A stretch of DNA of 64,000 bases from Plebeiibacterium marinum (GCF_026013615.1 NZ_JAPDPI010000008.1:62001-126000); one strand, 5' to 3'. Numbered from the stretch's first letter, positions 44,321-54,597 are shown. The notes: generated from the sequence alone by a model not told the origin. Numbers and translations are program-made.

Positions 44321-46567
44321 ATGAAAATATTACCTCACGTCGTACTCTTTTTGTTCTTATTTTCTTCGAACCTTGTATTTGCTCAAGATCCTCCTACAGT
44401 TACTATTGTTAGTGAGAATGCTGAGTATTGTGAGAGTGGAACAGCTAATGTAGAGGTTGAGTTTACAGGAACACCTCCTTTTGCCTTGTATTATGAAATA
44501 GGAGGGGATTACCAGCCTGTGGGATTTAATGAAAGCACGGGTTTACAGACAATATCGACTTATGATTATTCTTTCTCGGTAACTCAGAGTACAACCGATG
44601 ATGTGAATATTTTAAGAGTTTATGATAATAATTATCAGATAGATCCGCAGAATCACTCCACTAAGTTAAACTCTGGTTCAGATCAAGTATTTGGCTCAAT
44701 GAATATTGAAATATTTCAAATGCCCTCTCCTAATGCAGGGCCTGATAAAATAATTGAAAATAACAACGGGATTTGTGGGTATGAATATCAATTACAGGGG
44801 ATTGTGTCCGATGAGGTGAATCACGATATTTCATGGAATCTATTGTCAGGAGAGGGAACTTATGACGATATAACTTCTCCAACGCCTATTTTTACAAAAA
44901 CATTAGAAGGTCGATTAACTTTTATCTTAACAGAACAAAACGGAGCTTGTATCGCCACAGATGATGTTGTGGTGGATTTTCTTGGGAGTCCTACGGCAGC
45001 TATTGTTTCGGGGGGTGAGTATAAGTTTTGTTCAACTGATGGCATAGAAGATAATGCCAGTTTTACTATTGAGTTTACTGGTAACGCCCCGTTTGATTAT
45101 ACGATAAATAGCGATGCAGAAAAAACTTCTGCAGTATCAGATTATGCAGTTGAGTATCCTGTGAGCACCACACAAACACTAGCGCTAACAAAAGTAACTG
45201 ATGTTTATGGATGTGAGGCAAGTAGTATAAGCGGAGAACAAGTAGTTACAGACCTAAAACCAAATACCTTTGCCGGGGATAATGATGTGGCTTGTGGTAA
45301 GGATTTTGCGCTTGAGGCTACTGCTTCTGTTGGTGCAACAGGGGTCTGGTCAACTATTACACCCGGAGTTAGTTTTGGTGATGGACAAGAAATAAACCCT
45401 AATGCAGTTGTAACTTCTGCGGATTTTCAAGTGGCTAATTTAACATGGACGGAAACAAGTAATGAAATGAGTTGTGTAAGTTCTGCTGAAGTTACAATTC
45501 GATTTGCAGAACCTCCAGCCTTGTTATTAAATGATACAGAGGATGTGATCTGTGAAGGTAGTTCAACTATATTGAATTATGAAGTTAGTGGTAATGAACC
45601 ATTAATAGTAGATTACAACGATGGAGTAAATTTGTTTACGGAAGGAGGTTTGGCTGAAGGAAATAAAACTCTTGAATTATCTCCTGAGTTTAATACGGGT
45701 TCCAATTTGCAAAGCCTTACAGAATATAAATTTTCCCGGATAACAGGAACCTATGGTTGTGAAGCTAGTTATTCTGATGTGGTTTACAATGTTTATATCG
45801 ACAAAATGCCTTCACCAAATGCAGGTATTGATCTTGTTGATTTGTGCGAAAGAGAAATTATGCTCGATGCAGAACCGTCAATAGGTGTTGGGAATTGGGA
45901 GCCTGATATGGATGGCGAATTTTTAGATAGTGCTGATCCCTATACCACTTTTACAGCTTATGAATCAAAAATATATAACCTAAAATGGGTTGAAACAAAT
46001 GGGCAATGTAGTTCTATAGATGAGGTTTCGCTTGAGGTATTGCCTTCCCCATTTCCAGTAGAAGCAGGTCGTGATACCACCATATATGCTATGGATAATA
46101 TGCAGTTATATGCAACTCCTTTAACAGAAGGTACTGGGGTTTGGTCTTTGTTGGAAGGAGAAGCTAATATTGAAAATCCGGAAGATCCGAAGTCTGTTGT
46201 TTCGGGGATGAAACCGGGGCTGTACAGGTTTTTATGGTCAGCAACCCCTACAGAAGGGAATTGTGATCCAGAAACAAAAGAGGTTGAAATTACAATGAGG
46301 GAGTTGTTTCAAACTTCAGGATTTTCACCTAATGGAGATGCCCTAAATGAAACCTTTAAGATTCTTGGTGCTGAAAACTTAACCAATACAAAATTGACAG
46401 TGTTTGACAGGTACGGGAAAGAGGTTTATAGTGTCGAAAACTATCAGAACAATTGGAATGGAATTGATAAAGGAGGTTCGAAATTGACACAAGGGGTTTA
46501 CTATTATATTTTCGATGCAGATGAATTGAGCGAGCCTGTTAAAAAGTATTTGGTTATTAAGTATTAA
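44321..46567 (+). CDS. Secreted protein with T9SS type B (gliding-motility) sorting domain
   Basis: A 748-residue surface or extracellular protein. Signal peptide 1-21 (cleavage about after LVFAQ), then several related Ig-like/PKD-like repeats of about 100-110 residues (each with a VxxxxAEYCESG- or VICEGSSTI-like opening and a YGCEAS-type end), and a C-terminal 85-residue type B sorting domain: FSPNGDALNETFKI, VFDRYGKEVY, WNGIDKGG. Type B domains depend on SprF-like proteins; such a gene follows after 13 bases. No adhesin ligand can be inferred. Confidence 0.88.
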   Translation: MKILPHVVLFLFLFSSNLVFAQDPPTVTIVSENAEYCESGTANVEVEFTGTPPFALYYEIGGDYQPVGFNESTGLQTISTYDYSFSVTQSTTDDVNILRVYDNNYQIDPQNHSTKLNSGSDQVFGSMNIEIFQMPSPNAGPDKIIENNNGICGYEYQLQGIVSDEVNHDISWNLLSGEGTYDDITSPTPIFTKTLEGRLTFILTEQNGACIATDDVVVDFLGSPTAAIVSGGEYKFCSTDGIEDNASFTIEFTGNAPFDYTINSDAEKTSAVSDYAVEYPVSTTQTLALTKVTDVYGCEASSISGEQVVTDLKPNTFAGDNDVACGKDFALEATASVGATGVWSTITPGVSFGDGQEINPNAVVTSADFQVANLTWTETSNEMSCVSSAEVTIRFAEPPALLLNDTEDVICEGSSTILNYEVSGNEPLIVDYNDGVNLFTEGGLAEGNKTLELSPEFNTGSNLQSLTEYKFSRITGTYGCEASYSDVVYNVYIDKMPSPNAGIDLVDLCEREIMLDAEPSIGVGNWEPDMDGEFLDSADPYTTFTAYESKIYNLKWVETNGQCSSIDEVSLEVLPSPFPVEAGRDTTIYAMDNMQLYATPLTEGTGVWSLLEGEANIENPEDPKSVVSGMKPGLYRFLWSATPTEGNCDPETKEVEITMRELFQTSGFSPNGDALNETFKILGAENLTNTKLTVFDRYGKEVYSVENYQNNWNGIDKGGSKLTQGVYYYIFDADELSEPVKKYLVIKY

Positions 46568-46580
46568 ACACACACTATAT

Positions 46581-47486
46581 ATGAAGTATTTTTTTATTGC
46601 AATTTGCTTACTTGTTACATTTTCCATTGATGCACAACGGGAAATAATAATGAGTCAGTATATGTATAATCGCTATAATATAAATCCTGCATTCGGAGGA
46701 TCCCATGATGTTATGTCGGTATTTGGCTCTTATAGAAAACAATGGATGGGATTTGAAGAATCACCGGCAAGTGCGTTGTTTACAATTCATTCTCCCTTGA
46801 AGAATGAAAAAGTTGGATTGGGAGCGCAGATATTTAATGAGAGTTATGCTATTGCTTCTAATACAGGATTTAATATTTCGTATGCTTATCGTTTGGGTTT
46901 AAAGAATAATAAGAAATTAGCGTTAGGTGTTTCTGCTGGATATATAAACTATAAGTCAAACTGGGGAGAGGCAGATGTAGTTGATATGCAGGATCCCGCC
47001 TTTGCTGCGACCGAGCAAACATCTGCTCCACTATTTGGTTTTGGGGCTGCACTTTATGATTCAAAATTCTTTGCAGGTGTGTCAGTTCCTACCTTTTTGT
47101 ATCACGATAGGTTTATAACAGGAGACAATTCAGTTGATTTTAATAAAATAGATTATTTGGTAACTGCCGGGTATTTGTTTGAGTTGTCAGAAAATGTTTC
47201 GGTACAGCCTTCTGCCTTGCTTAGGGTTAATTTAGACCAGGAAACCTTTGTTGATGTTAGTGCTACAGCCATTTTGTTACGTTCTTTAATGATTGGAGCT
47301 TCCTATAGAACGGTAGGTGATATTGTAGGAATATTGGGTTATCAGATCACTCCTCAGTTCCGTTTTACCTATAGCCTGGATTATAGCGTTGAGTCAATTG
47401 GTTCCTATAATAATGGCACACATGAGGTAGCGTTGCAGTTCGACTTTGGTTATAAGATTAATTCTCCAAACCCAAAATTCTTTTAG
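46581..47486 (+). CDS. PorP/SprF-family T9SS outer-membrane protein
   Basis: A 301-residue protein with a signal peptide (ending SIDAQ) and the family opening QYMYNRYNINPAFGG, QWMGFEESP, followed by amphipathic beta strands typical of a 14-strand-like barrel. SprF proteins are partner-specific T9SS components needed to export type B CTD proteins encoded beside them; here the preceding gene is such a substrate. It lies three bases before the PD40/PKD gene. Confidence 0.9.
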   Translation: MKYFFIAICLLVTFSIDAQREIIMSQYMYNRYNINPAFGGSHDVMSVFGSYRKQWMGFEESPASALFTIHSPLKNEKVGLGAQIFNESYAIASNTGFNISYAYRLGLKNNKKLALGVSAGYINYKSNWGEADVVDMQDPAFAATEQTSAPLFGFGAALYDSKFFAGVSVPTFLYHDRFITGDNSVDFNKIDYLVTAGYLFELSENVSVQPSALLRVNLDQETFVDVSATAILLRSLMIGASYRTVGDIVGILGYQITPQFRFTYSLDYSVESIGSYNNGTHEVALQFDFGYKINSPNPKFF

Positions 47487-47489
47487 GAT

Positions 47490-48896
47490 ATGAAGCAGAT
47501 TTCAAATTTTATAATAGCATTTGTTAGTTTGTTTGTAATGCAGAATGGAACTGCACAACAAGTTGAAGTAAAACCGCTTCCTACTAACAGTGAGCTTAAA
47601 AATGATTTTGCGCCATTTGTTATTGATTCCTGTTTGTATTTTGCAAGTAACAGAAAACATGAATTAATTAAAACTTATCTCGACCAAAACAACGAAGGGT
47701 TGTATCGTATCTATGAATCGGATGTACTGCTAAATGATGATTTTGGAAAAGAAGAAGTCGTTAATTCTGAAAAACTGTGCAAGTTAAACACATCATCCAT
47801 TTGCTTTAGTGAAGATAAAAGCCGGATATTTATTACGCAGAATCAGTATACAACAATTCAGCGTAGTAAAGGAAGAGAAAACCTGTTGGGAATATTTGTA
47901 ATTGAAAATAATGATGGAAAATGGGGGCGGCCTTCATCATTTCCATACAATTCACGAAGGAGTTTCTCCAATGGGCAAGTAACTGCCTCTCCTGATGGGA
48001 ACACTATTTTTTATGTGTCAAACCAGGATGGCGGATATGGAAAAACAGATATATATCAGTCAACATTTAAGGATGGGGAGTGGACAGAACCGGTGAACCT
48101 GGGTGAAAAAGTGAATACTTCAGGAAATGAACTATTTCCTTTTTATCACCATTCTGGCAAACTATATTTCTCATCAGATGAGCATAATTCAATTGGAGGT
48201 TTAGACATTTTCTATACTTCATGGAATGGGAATGAATGGTCGGAGCCGGTTCAACTCGATGAACCTATAAATTCGACCAAAAATGATTTTTCCTGTTATA
48301 TTTATCCGGGCGAAACCGAAGGTTTTTTTGCGTCAGATAGAAATGGGACAGATGATATCTTCCAATTCTCTAATCCCTATCCTACTTTCCCGAATGCCAA
48401 AACCCAGGTGGATGATAATTACTGCTTTACTTTGTTTGAGAATGGGCCGTTTAAATCTGACACTTTGCCCTATAAGTATAAATGGTATTTTGGAGATGGA
48501 GAATCAGCTGATGGTCTGGAAGTGCGACACTGTTTTCCCGGAGCCGGGATGTACAATGTCCATTTAAGCGTAGTAGATACCTTGGCAAAGGTAGATTTAT
48601 TTACTGTTGCCCAATATGAACTAGAGTTAAAACAAACACAACAAGTTTATATTTCCTGCCCCGACACCGTACAGATTAATACTCCGGTTACTTTTTCTGC
48701 AGCTAATTCTGTACTCAAAGATTTTAAGCCGGCGCAATATTATTGGAGTTTAGGTGAGAATAATCGGGCAAAAGGTGTAACAATTAACTATGTTTTTCGA
48801 AAAAAGGGAATATATAATATTGAGTGTGGAGTAATTTCTGTAGATGATCATACCGAAAAAATGGCTTCCACACGTCAAATTGTAGTAAAAGAATAA
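47490..48896 (+). CDS. PD40-propeller / PKD envelope protein
   Basis: A 468-residue exported protein (signal peptide ending NGTAQQ). Residues 40-300 form a PD40-type propeller (TIFYVSNQDGGYGKTDIYQ, KLYFSSDEHNSIGGLDIFY, GFFASDRNGTDDIF), followed by two PKD domains (about 320-470; YKWYFGDGESADG, YYWSLGENNRAKG). It resembles the TPR-less core of PorE-like proteins and the same repeat unit as the protein at 32961. Location in a SprF operon suggests a role in anchoring or assembling the exported substrate. Confidence 0.8.
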   Translation: MKQISNFIIAFVSLFVMQNGTAQQVEVKPLPTNSELKNDFAPFVIDSCLYFASNRKHELIKTYLDQNNEGLYRIYESDVLLNDDFGKEEVVNSEKLCKLNTSSICFSEDKSRIFITQNQYTTIQRSKGRENLLGIFVIENNDGKWGRPSSFPYNSRRSFSNGQVTASPDGNTIFYVSNQDGGYGKTDIYQSTFKDGEWTEPVNLGEKVNTSGNELFPFYHHSGKLYFSSDEHNSIGGLDIFYTSWNGNEWSEPVQLDEPINSTKNDFSCYIYPGETEGFFASDRNGTDDIFQFSNPYPTFPNAKTQVDDNYCFTLFENGPFKSDTLPYKYKWYFGDGESADGLEVRHCFPGAGMYNVHLSVVDTLAKVDLFTVAQYELELKQTQQVYISCPDTVQINTPVTFSAANSVLKDFKPAQYYWSLGENNRAKGVTINYVFRKKGIYNIECGVISVDDHTEKMASTRQIVVKE

Positions 48897-48910
48897 ATAA
48901 AACGAACTAT

Positions 48911-49870
48911 ATGCAACGCAACATTCTATTGTTTTTTTTGGTACTGTCTTCATTAAAATTAATTGCCCAACCGGTACCTGCGGTGGATGAAAATATTCCG
49001 CACCTGGTTACTTTCGGAAAAGAAGGAGATAAGGCCTGGGGGGATAATGATTTTACTCAAATTATTTTTTATTCTGTACCTAAAGATCATACCGAACCTA
49101 TCTATATTAGGGTATTTGATCCTGATGTAGGCGGAACTGTTGATGAGCAAAAGGGAGAGTGGGACAGCCGTATGAAATACAGTATTTATGGAGGTGAAGG
49201 AGCTTGTTCGAATGATGATGCCAAAAAGATTAACCTAAGTGGTAATTTTAAAAGTGGCACTTTGTTAGGAACCAAATCTTTTACCGAAAACGAAAGGTAT
49301 GATGGTAAATGGTATACTTTTGGTCCGTTCAATCCTACTGAAGGCGAGTATTTGCCGGATTATGGAGGTTATATTATAAAGGTAGTTATAGAGGGCGTTG
49401 ATGGTGATGACGGGAATTTGTACCGTCTGTTCATGAGCCAGCTGCCTACCGAAAACCAACAGGTTGAAGGGGCTTTTGCCTTTTATTTCAGGTATAAATT
49501 CAGGTTGCATGATGATGTAAATGAAATCTCGCATATCTATCCTTTTATAGATGAAAATGTTTTGGCAATTAAGCAAACTAATTTCGACTGGGATAACGAT
49601 GGCTTTATCCGGATCATATCAGTAGCAAAAAATGGGGAATTCCTAAAGGTTTCTGGAGATAATGACTGGAGTGAAAGTTTGCATGAAGTGCATCCTAATG
49701 AAAAGAATACGTCGTATGATATTCAGTTAATTAAAAAGAAAACAGCAAAGATCAAGAGTAATAATGTTGTGATATTTTTGAAAAATCAATATGACGAGCT
49801 GATGCCGTTTTATAGTGTTCCTATTGGGGGTATCCCAAAGTATAAATATAGTATAGGTATAAAGCCTTAG
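48911..49870 (+). CDS. Exported protein of unknown function in the T9SS locus
   Basis: A 319-residue protein with a signal peptide (MQRNILLFFLVLSSLKLIAQ) and no recognised domain. It is beta-rich, with a FDPDVGG segment near 77-83 and Cys98 as a single mature cysteine. There is no T9SS sorting domain, so it probably stays in the periplasm or outer membrane. It lies 14 bases after the PD40/PKD gene and 59 before the SpoIIE sensor; a role in SprF-linked export or sensing is inferred from position only. Confidence 0.65.
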   Translation: MQRNILLFFLVLSSLKLIAQPVPAVDENIPHLVTFGKEGDKAWGDNDFTQIIFYSVPKDHTEPIYIRVFDPDVGGTVDEQKGEWDSRMKYSIYGGEGACSNDDAKKINLSGNFKSGTLLGTKSFTENERYDGKWYTFGPFNPTEGEYLPDYGGYIIKVVIEGVDGDDGNLYRLFMSQLPTENQQVEGAFAFYFRYKFRLHDDVNEISHIYPFIDENVLAIKQTNFDWDNDGFIRIISVAKNGEFLKVSGDNDWSESLHEVHPNEKNTSYDIQLIKKKTAKIKSNNVVIFLKNQYDELMPFYSVPIGGIPKYKYSIGIKP

Positions 49871-49929
49871 TTGTTTATTGCTTAACCCCCTGTTAATAGT
49901 TTACCGGAAGCTCAAATTATTGATATTTT

Positions 49930-52900
49930 ATGGTTTTAGATAAAATTAAACGCCTGCATTTATTATTCATAGTATTATTTTTTCAAGTTTTTAGCCTTGT
50001 CAATGCGCAATCTTTCGATTTTAAGAGTTTTGACTCAGACATGGGCCTGCCACAGAACTTTGTTTACTGTTTAACACAGGATCACAATGGATATTTGTGG
50101 ATTGGAACTGGCGAAGGACTTGTTCGATACGATGGGATTAACTTTGTTACTTATACCCAAAATGATTCTTTAGCATCTGATTTTGTTCATTCTCTTTACG
50201 TAGATACCCAAGGTACTTTGTGGGTGGGGCATGAAAATGGAACTTTGTCCTATCGCGATGCTGACGGTTTTCATAAGGTGATACCGGAGGAGAGAGCTAC
50301 TAGTTGGATCAAGGATATATGCCAGGATGAAGTTGGTAATATATGGGCTACAGTACAAAATAATGGGGTGCTGAAAATATCAGAAAACAAAAAGATTACG
50401 ACGTTTTTCGACAGGGATTTGTTTGGGGATAAGAATTATTATTCTCTTGAAAGTATTGATCAGTTTCATGTGTTGTTGGGGACTTCAGATGGGTTGTTTA
50501 TTTTAAGGGTGAGCCCTGAAAGTGAAGCCGTTTCTATGACAGAAGTCGAAGATGTACCACCAACTGCTATTAATTCAGTTATAAAACGCAGGGCTATTGA
50601 GGGTGAGTATTGGATTGCTACTGAGGATGAGGGCTTTTATTTGTTTACCTATGATAGTAAAGAAGCAAAGCATTTTGCCAACAACAAGCTTTGCATCCAG
50701 TTTGATGTAGACCATGAAAATATCCTGGATATTTTTGAAGAGAGGGACGGAAACCTTATGTTGGCAACATGGGGGAGCGGGGTAATCAAATTGTTTTGGG
50801 ATGATGCCACGCAAAGCTTTACGGAGTCGTTTAATTTTTCAACAGAGAATGGCCTTAACCATGATTTTATAAAAAAAATATTGGCCGACAGGGAAAATAA
50901 TTATTGGTTTGCTACTTATGGAGGGGGCGTATCTGTTTTGCTTAATGAGTGCTTTATTCATTATGATCTTGAAAATATTGGCTTTAAACAGAGTAAGGCG
51001 GTTTCTGTATTAACCCTTAATAATAATCTTTGGATTGGATTAGATAACGGGATTTTACGGACAGATCAATTTTGTTTTGCTGATCATGAGTTTTATGATG
51101 AAGAGCTGGGTATTCCAACCGACAGGATTAATAGTTTTGAATATGATGATGATGGTGTTTTGTGGGTTGCTTCTGCAAACAAGGGTTTGTATTATCGAAA
51201 ACCTAATGATTTAAGGTTTAAAAGATATAATTACTCAAAATCTATTATTGGTAATCGTATCAATGATATGGCCATATTGGAGTCTAAAATATATCTTGCT
51301 ACTAGTGGAGGTTTTTATGTGCTGGATTCAAAAACAGATAAGGTAACTCGTTATACAACAGAAGATAGGTTGCCTCATAACAATATTAATTTTGTATATA
51401 TAGACCGAAATAATAAAGTTTGGATCGGTCCAAAATCCAGTGGTATTTGCATGCTTGATTCAGCAAATATTGAGGTTCACAAAATTTCTCGTGCGCCTAT
51501 CAATGTCTCCGGGATGACGGAAGATGCAGATGGGAATATTTGGCTATCAACAGTAGGAAAAGGAATTATTGAATACACTGACTCTATCAAGCAGATTGAT
51601 GTTAGTGAGGGATTAGCCAAAAACTATTGTTACGATATTATTTGTGATAAAAATAACCGCCTATGGGTTTGTCATCAGCCAGGGATAAGCTCAATAGATC
51701 TGAACACCATGCAGATTAAGAATATGGGTTTTAAAGATAAAATGGGTGGAGATTTTTACCGTTTATGGGAGGATAAGGAGAAAAGCATCTGGTTTGCATC
51801 CAGCCATGGGGTGGTAAAATATTTTCCTGACAGGGATAGAAAGAATGATGTTGCCCCTATGTTAAACTTCACGAACATTAAAATTGCTGGTGTAGAGTAC
51901 CCTCTAAACAAGCCAATTGTTCTGGATTATCCATATCGAATTCCTAATTATAGGTTCCGTTTTGAGTTTACAGGTATTAGTTTTAAGGATCCTTTGGCGG
52001 TTACTTATCAATATAAGATGATTGAGGAGGGAGAAGAGGATAATAATGAATGGGTTGATCTGGGGTATACTAATTATCGTGAGTATGAGTTTCTTCCTTC
52101 GGGTAAATATAAATTGCAGTTGAGAGCGTTTAATGCCGATGGGGTTGTAAATACAAAGCCTATCTCTGTGTCAATTGAAATTAAGTATCCTTTTTGGAGA
52201 AAAGCCTGGTTCATTTTAGTCTGTATAGTCCTTTGTGTAATCCTGTTTTATCTGATAATGAAATTCAGGATGAGGGCTCTTAGAAAGAGAAATGAAGCTC
52301 TTGCCAGGGAGGTTGCTGCCCAAACTGTTGAAATTCGATCGCAAAAGAATGAATTGGAAAAGAAAAACCAGGATATTACCGCTAGTATTAATTATGCTAA
52401 ACGTATCCAGAAATCAATATTGCCACAGGTTGATACCTTAAAAACCACGTTTCCTGAGTCGTTTATATTTTTTGCACCGCGGGACATTGTAAGTGGTGAT
52501 TTTTATTGGTTTAACCGGAGCAAAGATTTGTTTACCTTATGTTGTGCAGATTGTACAGGACATGGGGTTCCTGGGGCATTTATGTCAATGATTGGATCTA
52601 CTTTATTAAATGATATTTATAAACTTGAGGATGTTAACACACCTGCCGATATACTAGAAAGGCTTGATAATGATATTCGTATTTTGCTTCAAACCGAAGG
52701 TGATGATCAAGCTAAAGATGGTATGGATATTTCGGTGATCCAGATTAATATGTCTACCGGGAAAGTGGTGCTCGCTTCAGCTAAGCGTCCGGTTTATTTG
52801 TTTATTAATAATGAACTGACAGTTTATAATGGAACTCGTAGGAGTATTGGCGACGATGAGCTGGCCTCAGAAACAACGTTTGTAAATTATGAGTATGAAT

Positions 52901-53124
52901 GTTCAAAAGGTGATTCTATCTATTTGTTTTCTGATGGCTATCCAGATCAGTTTGGAGGTGCGAAAGGAAAGAAAATGATGAAGGTTGGTGTGAAAAGGTT
53001 GCTTGAAGAAATCCATCAAAAGCCAATGGAAAAACAAGGGGAATTGGTTAGGGATAACTTCATGAATTGGATGGGTGAACTGGAGCAGGTTGATGATGTG
53101 CTGTTTATGGGATTGAGGTTGTAA
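49930..53124 (+). CDS. Propeller sensor with SpoIIE phosphatase output (second copy)
   Basis: A 1064-residue protein with the same plan as the gene at 24711: signal peptide (about 1-26), regulator-propeller repeats (30-690; WIGTGEGLVRYDG, WVGHENGTLSYRD), Y_Y_Y domain, TM at about 753-780, coiled coil, SpoIIE/PP2C phosphatase 815-1064 (IVSGDFYW, DCTGHGVPG, SDGYPDQFGG). It closes the T9SS locus, so it may respond to envelope or surface state and signal inwards. The partner of the phosphatase is not in the window. Confidence 0.9.
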   Translation: MVLDKIKRLHLLFIVLFFQVFSLVNAQSFDFKSFDSDMGLPQNFVYCLTQDHNGYLWIGTGEGLVRYDGINFVTYTQNDSLASDFVHSLYVDTQGTLWVGHENGTLSYRDADGFHKVIPEERATSWIKDICQDEVGNIWATVQNNGVLKISENKKITTFFDRDLFGDKNYYSLESIDQFHVLLGTSDGLFILRVSPESEAVSMTEVEDVPPTAINSVIKRRAIEGEYWIATEDEGFYLFTYDSKEAKHFANNKLCIQFDVDHENILDIFEERDGNLMLATWGSGVIKLFWDDATQSFTESFNFSTENGLNHDFIKKILADRENNYWFATYGGGVSVLLNECFIHYDLENIGFKQSKAVSVLTLNNNLWIGLDNGILRTDQFCFADHEFYDEELGIPTDRINSFEYDDDGVLWVASANKGLYYRKPNDLRFKRYNYSKSIIGNRINDMAILESKIYLATSGGFYVLDSKTDKVTRYTTEDRLPHNNINFVYIDRNNKVWIGPKSSGICMLDSANIEVHKISRAPINVSGMTEDADGNIWLSTVGKGIIEYTDSIKQIDVSEGLAKNYCYDIICDKNNRLWVCHQPGISSIDLNTMQIKNMGFKDKMGGDFYRLWEDKEKSIWFASSHGVVKYFPDRDRKNDVAPMLNFTNIKIAGVEYPLNKPIVLDYPYRIPNYRFRFEFTGISFKDPLAVTYQYKMIEEGEEDNNEWVDLGYTNYREYEFLPSGKYKLQLRAFNADGVVNTKPISVSIEIKYPFWRKAWFILVCIVLCVILFYLIMKFRMRALRKRNEALAREVAAQTVEIRSQKNELEKKNQDITASINYAKRIQKSILPQVDTLKTTFPESFIFFAPRDIVSGDFYWFNRSKDLFTLCCADCTGHGVPGAFMSMIGSTLLNDIYKLEDVNTPADILERLDNDIRILLQTEGDDQAKDGMDISVIQINMSTGKVVLASAKRPVYLFINNELTVYNGTRRSIGDDELASETTFVNYEYECSKGDSIYLFSDGYPDQFGGAKGKKMMKVGVKRLLEEIHQKPMEKQGELVRDNFMNWMGELEQVDDVLFMGLRL

Positions 53125-53213
53125 TAGTGATATTTATAGGTTTATACGAGCCAAGGGATATAGCCGGAATGGTATTGTTATTATAGTTTTAACTCCTTGG
53201 AAGGCATATAAAA

Positions 53214-53239
53214 AGCCATCCCATATTATTGAGATGGCT
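53214..53239 (-). terminator. Terminator after thioredoxin-family gene
   Basis: Arms AGCCATC (53214-53220) and GATGGCT (53233-53239); on the minus strand a short T-run follows. It lies 22 bases beyond the stop of the gene at 53261 and is also just past the convergent SpoIIE gene. Confidence 0.7.
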
Positions 53240-53260
53240 GAGTTTGTTCGGTAATGTATG

Positions 53261-54463
53261 CTAATTGCTTTTTAAGCTGTCCTTAAATCGCTGCAGTTCT
53301 TTTGTGTAAAATCCTAATTGTTCATGTTTGTTTTTCTGGGCAATATCTATTGCTATTTCTTCATATTTAATTGCGTCTTCAATATTACCTAAATCAAAAA
53401 GAATATGAGCGTATGTGTCGTTAAAAAAGTGATTGTCAGGCCAACTCTTGCATGTAGACTCGGAGTAAGGTTTTATAAGCTCTAGAGCATCTTTATTGGG
53501 CGAATCTTTTTGCATTTTGTAAATCTGCCAGCATAAATCATTTAAAGCTATTGGTTTGATGTTCGCTTTTGATAGATACTCTTTTGCTTTTGAGATAAAA
53601 ATAGTCATATTTTCAGGGTTGTTGCTACGTCTGCAATCACTAAATGCCTTAAAGAAATCGTTACGTAATTTGAAAGTTTTATATAGTTCGGCGTCAACAA
53701 GAGCAAGTGAGTCAATTTTTTCCGGATTATCCCTATGTTTATAGCTGTAGAATCCAAAGCCGCTTAATATCTTGTTTTCAACATCTTCTTTTCCTACTAA
53801 CTCTTCAAACTCTTCTCTGTGCTCCAGTACAAATTTAAATTGGGGATTATCCAGGTCTTGCACAAATCTATTTATTAAGTTCCATGATTCTTCTGATATT
53901 TTTTTGTCCGCAGTTAGGGTAGTAAAATAGTCGTTTAGTAGATTGTCTTTATTTTCTGCGCCAGGATAAGCTTGTAAATATTGGGTTATGACTTCTGCTG
54001 TTCTGTCGCCCTGGTCTAATTTGGTTTTAAAATACCTGAAATTTTTTGAGTCATCTAACGCTGTTTTACCTAGTTCAATAACGCTATTTGCATCCCCTGC
54101 GCCAAGTTGTGCATGAATGATTTCCCCATCCGAATCTAAGAATAGTAAAGTAGGAAAAGCCTGTATTTTATACTTTTCCATGATATTGGCTCCTTCGGTT
54201 GATTCCATATCAAATTTTACGTTGATGAAATGACTGTTGTAAAACTCACCAACTTCTTTTTGTGGAAATACATTTTTTGCCAATTGTTTACAGGGGCCGC
54301 ACCATTTTGTATAGCAATCGATGAATACAGGTTTCTTAAGCTTTTCTGACTTCTTCAGAATGTCTGACAAAAGGGAATCGTGGCTGAAAATAATGCCTTG
54401 TTCCTGGGCAAATAATGCATAGCTGAATGTAATCAGCATGGATAATAATGCTATTTTCTTCAT
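53261..54463 (-). CDS. Exported thioredoxin-family protein
   Basis: A 400-residue protein with a signal peptide (cleavage about after ALFAQ). Residues 22-140 form a thioredoxin domain with an intact WCGPC at 54-58 and cis-Pro in IQAFPTLLFL. The remaining 250 residues are alpha-helical with TPR-like character (FNDTYAHILFDLGNIEDAIKYEEIAIDIA near 350-380). It is probably a periplasmic disulfide reductase or DUF255/TlpA-type protein; substrate unknown. It is monocistronic. Confidence 0.82.
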   Translation of the reverse strand: MKKIALLSMLITFSYALFAQEQGIIFSHDSLLSDILKKSEKLKKPVFIDCYTKWCGPCKQLAKNVFPQKEVGEFYNSHFINVKFDMESTEGANIMEKYKIQAFPTLLFLDSDGEIIHAQLGAGDANSVIELGKTALDDSKNFRYFKTKLDQGDRTAEVITQYLQAYPGAENKDNLLNDYFTTLTADKKISEESWNLINRFVQDLDNPQFKFVLEHREEFEELVGKEDVENKILSGFGFYSYKHRDNPEKIDSLALVDAELYKTFKLRNDFFKAFSDCRRSNNPENMTIFISKAKEYLSKANIKPIALNDLCWQIYKMQKDSPNKDALELIKPYSESTCKSWPDNHFFNDTYAHILFDLGNIEDAIKYEEIAIDIAQKNKHEQLGFYTKELQRFKDSLKSN

Positions 54464-54597
54464 TTTGAAAGTTTAATTTTTGATATTATGAAGATTCAGA
54501 ATATCAAATGGTTATCATTTAACTAAATATTTAGTTTAAATATAGCTAAATAATTTTCAATCGGAACAAAGAATGATAGAAAATGTAATAAATAAAA

